Under the pieces are notes generated by a model. That model was not told the DNA's origin. It searched no databases and saw only the letters and a list, made by a program, of their open reading frames with translations. The translations under genes were made by a program, and so were the position numbers. Below are positions 17,676 to 20,406 of a stretch of 20,406 nt of DNA, in pieces; the first letter of the stretch is position 1, and every line of letters begins with the position of its first letter. This DNA is from a virus, in IMG/VR virus record IMGVR_UViG_3300010354_000878, positions 1 to 20,406 of that record. One strand, 5' to 3'.

Positions 17676-18252
17676 CAATTTAACTACAGAAATTTGGTTC
17701 CCAACTTTTATTTCTTATTCTTACAATAAAGAAATTTTACCAAATATAAAAAAAATATTTGAAAGCATTAACTGGGATTCATTAAAGGATGATAGATACC
17801 CTAATGGATATACAACTTTTTACGGCGGTCAAGATCTTAATGAACAACTTAAAAATTCAATGCCAGAATTTTGTGACTTTGTATTAGAAAGTTGTTATGA
17901 AATATTAAATAGACAACAAATTGCAATAGGCAATAAAAAACTAATAGTTACTACGTTTTGGCTCTCGCGAATGCTAGAGAACGGTCATCATTCTAAGCAT
18001 TTGCACACACATTCTTTTTATTCTGGTACATATTATGTGAATGCCGATAATGAAAGTGCTAAAATAAAGTTTTATGACCCAAGATTATATAGGCAATTTT
18101 TACCTAATGTAAATTCAAACGAAATTGTTGCTTATACACCAGAAGAAGGTAAATTACTTCTTTGGGATTCTTATTTAGAGCACGAAGTTGAAATGAATTT
18201 TTCAACCAATCCAAGAGATGCTATAAGTTTTAACATTGATATAATATGTTAA
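17668..18252 (+). CDS. TIGR02466-like putative 2OG-Fe(II) oxygenase (copy 4), last gene of operon
   Basis: A 194-aa protein, fourth of the HxH group. TEIWFPTFISYSY opens it; HHSKHLHTHSFYSGTYYVNA places His111 and His113 at the conserved spacing before SG; KIKFYDPRLYRQFLP, GKLLLWDSYLEHEV (His172) and NPRDAISFNI (Arg183) follow. It resembles the 11092 product more than its immediate neighbours, so the family was not built only by copying the adjacent gene. I chose ATG 17668, which overlaps the previous stop by 8 bases; upstream starts would give an N-terminus read from the wrong frame of its neighbour. It ends 3 bases from the convergent minus-strand gene, with no strong terminator between them. 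Confidence 0.86.
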   Translation: MNNNLTTEIWFPTFISYSYNKEILPNIKKIFESINWDSLKDDRYPNGYTTFYGGQDLNEQLKNSMPEFCDFVLESCYEILNRQQIAIGNKKLIVTTFWLSRMLENGHHSKHLHTHSFYSGTYYVNADNESAKIKFYDPRLYRQFLPNVNSNEIVAYTPEEGKLLLWDSYLEHEVEMNFSTNPRDAISFNIDIIC

Positions 18253-18255
18253 AAT

Positions 18256-18684
18256 TTAATAATTTTTAATTGCTTCTCTACTGTAAGCTGAATTACCGTT
18301 ATCTATATTACCGTAATTCTTATCATTAAATTTATCCATAAACCTAAAATGAGAATTTTTTGGATACCAAATTTTTAGTTCATCTAATCGTTCTATAACT
18401 TGTGGTTGAACAAATCGACCGTAAAATGCTTCTAAATCTTGTCCCCAGTTGTGCCTAATAATATAATATTCAGCATAAGGACACCATGCAGCATAACAAG
18501 CAACACCACCGCCTCGTTCTATAATAACTTCCCAAATTTCCACATCTTCCATTTGCATAACACGGTCATAACTCCAATCTGGGCTTGGCGGTAAAATTAT
18601 TTTATCGCTGTCCATGTTGTTATCGTTCCAAACTTCGTCACCGAAGTCTTTAAAAATGTTATGTGTAGTCTTAAACTGAGGCAT
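18256..18684 (-). CDS. conserved phage protein of unknown function next to fibre genes
   Basis: This 142-aa protein has no function I can name. It starts MPQFKTTHNIFKDFGDEVWN, has a Pro/Trp segment LPPSPDWSYDRVMQMEDVEI, then WEVIIERGGGVACYAAWCPY, AEYYIIRHNW and a helical region QPQVIERLDELKIW. I recall similar small proteins in marine T4-like phages, encoded near structural genes. The two Cys (63 and 68) flank aromatic residues but form no known metal motif. It is translationally coupled to the glycine-rich protein upstream (stop and start overlap as TAATG), so it may be a fibre-associated or fibre-assembly protein; that is inference from position only. Confidence 0.82.
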   Translation of the reverse strand: MPQFKTTHNIFKDFGDEVWNDNNMDSDKIILPPSPDWSYDRVMQMEDVEIWEVIIERGGGVACYAAWCPYAEYYIIRHNWGQDLEAFYGRFVQPQVIERLDELKIWYPKNSHFRFMDKFNDKNYGNIDNGNSAYSREAIKNY

Positions 18685-19901
18685 TAAATGTCTCTGTATC
18701 TAATTACAACTATTCCTGGGCCACCGGGACCCGACACATCCGGAGAACCGTGTACGCCACCACCACCACCACCACCGGTATTTGTGGCACCGGTTCCTCC
18801 AGGAGTGGCTCCTTCTGGACTTCCGGGATGTATTCCCGAACGACCGGCACCAAAAGCAGTTGCCATTGGTCCTGGTCCCCATGCTCCGTTTAATCCGTAG
18901 TGTCCAGGATTTCCCGGACCGTGTGTGCCACCGCCACCACCGCCAGCATATCTAGTAACTGTGCCTGTAATTTGGCTGGCTAAGCCTGCACCGCCTGTGC
19001 CTAAGGTATTGGAATTTGCAATAGGTTTGCCGGACGAACCTGCTCCGCCACCACCACCACCTGCGTGAATAACGGTGTTGCCAGCTGCCCAATCAAAGCC
19101 GCCACCGTGAGCTCCGTGACCGCCGGGGTGTCCTTGTCCTACAATACCGCTGCCGTAGCCGTTGCCTTCCATTGATATTTGATCTCGACCTACGCCATTA
19201 CTGTTACCCCAAGGATGTCCTATAGCCACCATTGGCCCTTGATGCCAATGATTATTTGGCGAAGCTCCGTGACCGGTAGGAGCTTGAGGCCAGAAGCCTC
19301 CTTCTGCGTTATTATGACCTCCCGGACCACCACCACCGGATCCGCCATTGCCAAATCTAGCACCCGATGTAGCACCCTGGCTGTAGGGTAATCCTCTACC
19401 GCCGCCTACAGCCACGTAAGTATTTGCAACTGATGGGCCTGTAATACTCGATGGGTTTCCTGGAGCTGCGATACTGTTGTGGCTCGGCTCACCGCCTCCA
19501 CCTGATCCAACGTTTACTGTATATGTGTTTGCAGGTAATTGAACTTGTTGTTCATAGACAAATCCGCCGGCGCCGCCCCCGCCGCCAATACCACCGCCTC
19601 CGCCACCTCCACCAACCATTAAAACTTCAACGACACCTTGATATGCCATTGTGAAACTAGTTGATCCGCTAGTGAAAGTATGTATTCTATAACCGCCTGA
19701 TGTTGTTACACTTCCGCCTGTAGCAGACATTGATCCTTCAAATAATGTCCATGTAGCACCATCGTAAAGTTCGTTTCTGCCTGTGGTAGTATTGTATCTC
19801 AACATCCCAGCAACAGGAGTACCTGGTCGCTCGGCAGTGGTGCCGTTGGGTAGGCGTATAAAACCCGTATCGTTAATAGTTAAATTACGTAATGTTGCCA
19901 T
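18684..19901 (-). CDS. glycine-rich tail-fibre-like protein 1
   Basis: A 405-aa likely virion protein. Residues 1-57 form a phage-fibre type N-terminal module (MATLRNLTINDTGFIRLPNG, then MLRYNTTTGRNELYDGATWT). A short strand region follows (GGYRIHTFTSGSTSFTMAYQ, then GVVEVLMV), which opens the glycine-rich domain known from many phage fibres. The remaining 300 residues are Gly runs broken by Asn, His, Pro and Trp (GHPGGHGAHGGGFDWAAGN, HAGGGGGGAGSSGKP). The end is GPGGPGIVVIRYRDI. Such proteins probably fold as polyglycine-II-like bundles at fibre tips and bind receptors. It contains many X-Pro-Gly triplets and several Trp in flexible context (FWPQ, HWHQ, HPWGN). It starts 2 bases after the stop of a paralogue and overlaps the small gene downstream. 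Plus-strand poly-Pro reading frames here are artefacts. Confidence 0.88.
   Translation of the reverse strand: MATLRNLTINDTGFIRLPNGTTAERPGTPVAGMLRYNTTTGRNELYDGATWTLFEGSMSATGGSVTTSGGYRIHTFTSGSTSFTMAYQGVVEVLMVGGGGGGGGIGGGGGAGGFVYEQQVQLPANTYTVNVGSGGGGEPSHNSIAAPGNPSSITGPSVANTYVAVGGGRGLPYSQGATSGARFGNGGSGGGGPGGHNNAEGGFWPQAPTGHGASPNNHWHQGPMVAIGHPWGNSNGVGRDQISMEGNGYGSGIVGQGHPGGHGAHGGGFDWAAGNTVIHAGGGGGGAGSSGKPIANSNTLGTGGAGLASQITGTVTRYAGGGGGGTHGPGNPGHYGLNGAWGPGPMATAFGAGRSGIHPGSPEGATPGGTGATNTGGGGGGGVHGSPDVSGPGGPGIVVIRYRDI
19564..19616. repeat. low-complexity GGN codon tract
   Basis: This is the densest of several runs of glycine codons in fibre-like protein 1 (seen on the plus strand as repeated CCN/GCC triplets). 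It encodes the first Gly run after the VEVLMV strand. Similar shorter runs occur at about 18757-18777, 18928-18948 and 19047-19061, and in the second fibre gene at about 19975-19998 and 20226-20247. Such tracts are prone to slippage and recombination between the two fibre genes. Confidence 0.65.
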
Positions 19902-19903
19902 GT

Positions 19904-20406
19904 TTATACCCTATATCTTACGACTACGATTCCTGGACCGCCTGTTCCTGAAGGATTTTCTCCGCCAGGATGGCCACCGCCACCGCCGCCACCGCCTCTA
20001 TTTGTTCCGCCTGGTGTGGCAAATATATTTCCTGAATCAGAACCGCCACGACCTTGATTATCTGGTGCGCCGCTTGGTGCTGGAGAGAATCCATATTGAT
20101 TGTGATGAGAGCCCCCGCCACCACCAAATGCATAATTTACTGCTACACCAGATATATTACTATCGATACCAAACCCGCCATTTCGTCTTGAATTATTAGA
20201 GTACGTACTTACGCCTCTAGATCCAGCGCCGCCACCGCCGCCACCTGCATGAGTAGCTCCGGATCCTTGACATCCAGGATTTGGATACCCAGGGCCGCCA
20301 CCGTGATGTCCATATCCGCCCGGATGGCCTTGACCTGCTATACCTGTACCGCCAGGGTGCTCGCCAGGTCTGCCAGTATAATCAGTCCCCGGACTTCCGG
20401 TACCGC
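19904..20406 (-). CDS. glycine-rich tail-fibre-like protein 2 (partial, N-terminus outside window)
   Basis: This open frame runs in from the right edge of the window and ends in TAA at 19904-19906; about 166 C-terminal residues are visible. I translated it by hand from the minus strand. It is Gly-rich throughout, with GIAGQGHPGGYGHHGGGPG, HAGGGGGGAGSRGV, FGGGGGSHHNQYGF, and the ending GGPGIVVVRYRV. That ending and the GQGHPGG and HAGGGGGGAGS segments match fibre-like protein 1, so the two are tandem paralogues with different central loops. It has many X-Pro-Gly triplets, one Cys and no Trp in the visible part. The missing start means the N-terminal module cannot be checked. Confidence 0.85.
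   Translation of the reverse strand, partial: GTGSPGTDYTGRPGEHPGGTGIAGQGHPGGYGHHGGGPGYPNPGCQGSGATHAGGGGGGAGSRGVSTYSNNSRRNGGFGIDSNISGVAVNYAFGGGGGSHHNQYGFSPAPSGAPDNQGRGGSDSGNIFATPGGTNRGGGGGGGGHPGGENPSGTGGPGIVVVRYRV

Noticed and set aside
18249-18269. AT-only inverted repeat between the convergent genes as a bidirectional terminator
   Set aside because: TTAAAATT and AATTTTTAA pair imperfectly and contain no G or C, so the hairpin would be very weak.
18688-18900. Plus-strand proline-rich reading frame opposite the Gly-rich fibre gene
   Set aside because: It is the complement of glycine codons. The minus-strand frame has the fibre N-terminal module and paralogue, so the proline-rich frame is a shadow.
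19924-20133. Minus-strand Ala/Val-rich reading frame within the second fibre gene
   Set aside because: It is an off-frame reading of GGN codons. The correct frame is open to the window edge and ends in the shared IVVVRYRV motif.

Overview
This window is a piece of a tailed-phage genome with a contractile tail, most likely a marine T4-like myovirus related to cyanophages or pelagiphages. The evidence is a block of T4-type neck and tail-completion proteins (gp13, gp14 and gp15 homologues), short overlapping genes, an AT-rich base composition, one good match to the T4-type late promoter, and glycine-rich tail-fibre-like proteins. I see no integrase, transposase, tRNA, rRNA or CRISPR array. The host cannot be fixed from the sequence; a marine bacterium is an inference from the gene set.

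Layout. (1) About 1-3700 is the structural block: gp13-like neck protein on the minus strand, diverging from gp14-like neck protein and gp15-like tail terminator on the plus strand. (2) About 3700-6000 holds a degenerate Nudix-fold protein, a small helical protein and a full-length GroEL chaperonin. (3) About 6000-18250 is the striking part, an enzyme island. One minus-strand 2-oxoglutarate/Fe(II) oxygenase is followed by a 15-gene, 11.6-kb plus-strand run that looks like a single operon. The run starts from a putative late promoter and hairpin at 6615-6664. It contains one unknown leader protein, three flavin-dependent halogenases, ten more 2OG-Fe(II)-oxygenase-fold proteins and one SGNH/GDSL-type hydrolase. 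Most junctions are ATGA, GTGA or TAATG overlaps or gaps of a few bases. (4) About 18250-20406, on the minus strand, has a small unknown protein and two tandem glycine-rich fibre-like proteins; the second is cut by the window edge.

How the genes may work together. The eleven oxygenase-fold proteins fall into at least five sequence groups: four of a phage HxD...DGDT type, four of a TIGR02466-like HxH type, one prolyl-4-hydroxylase-like, one HxE variant and one HKD type. With three halogenases and a hydrolase they form a dense set of tailoring enzymes that hydroxylate, halogenate or de-esterify. They lie next to Gly/Pro-rich fibre genes that contain many X-Pro-Gly sites and scattered Trp residues. 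Either virion-protein modification or chemistry on a host or envelope molecule is possible; the sequence does not decide. The second halogenase has Gln where the family has its catalytic Glu.

No stretch longer than 300 bases lacks a gene. The largest gap, 6569-6693, holds the proposed divergent control region.
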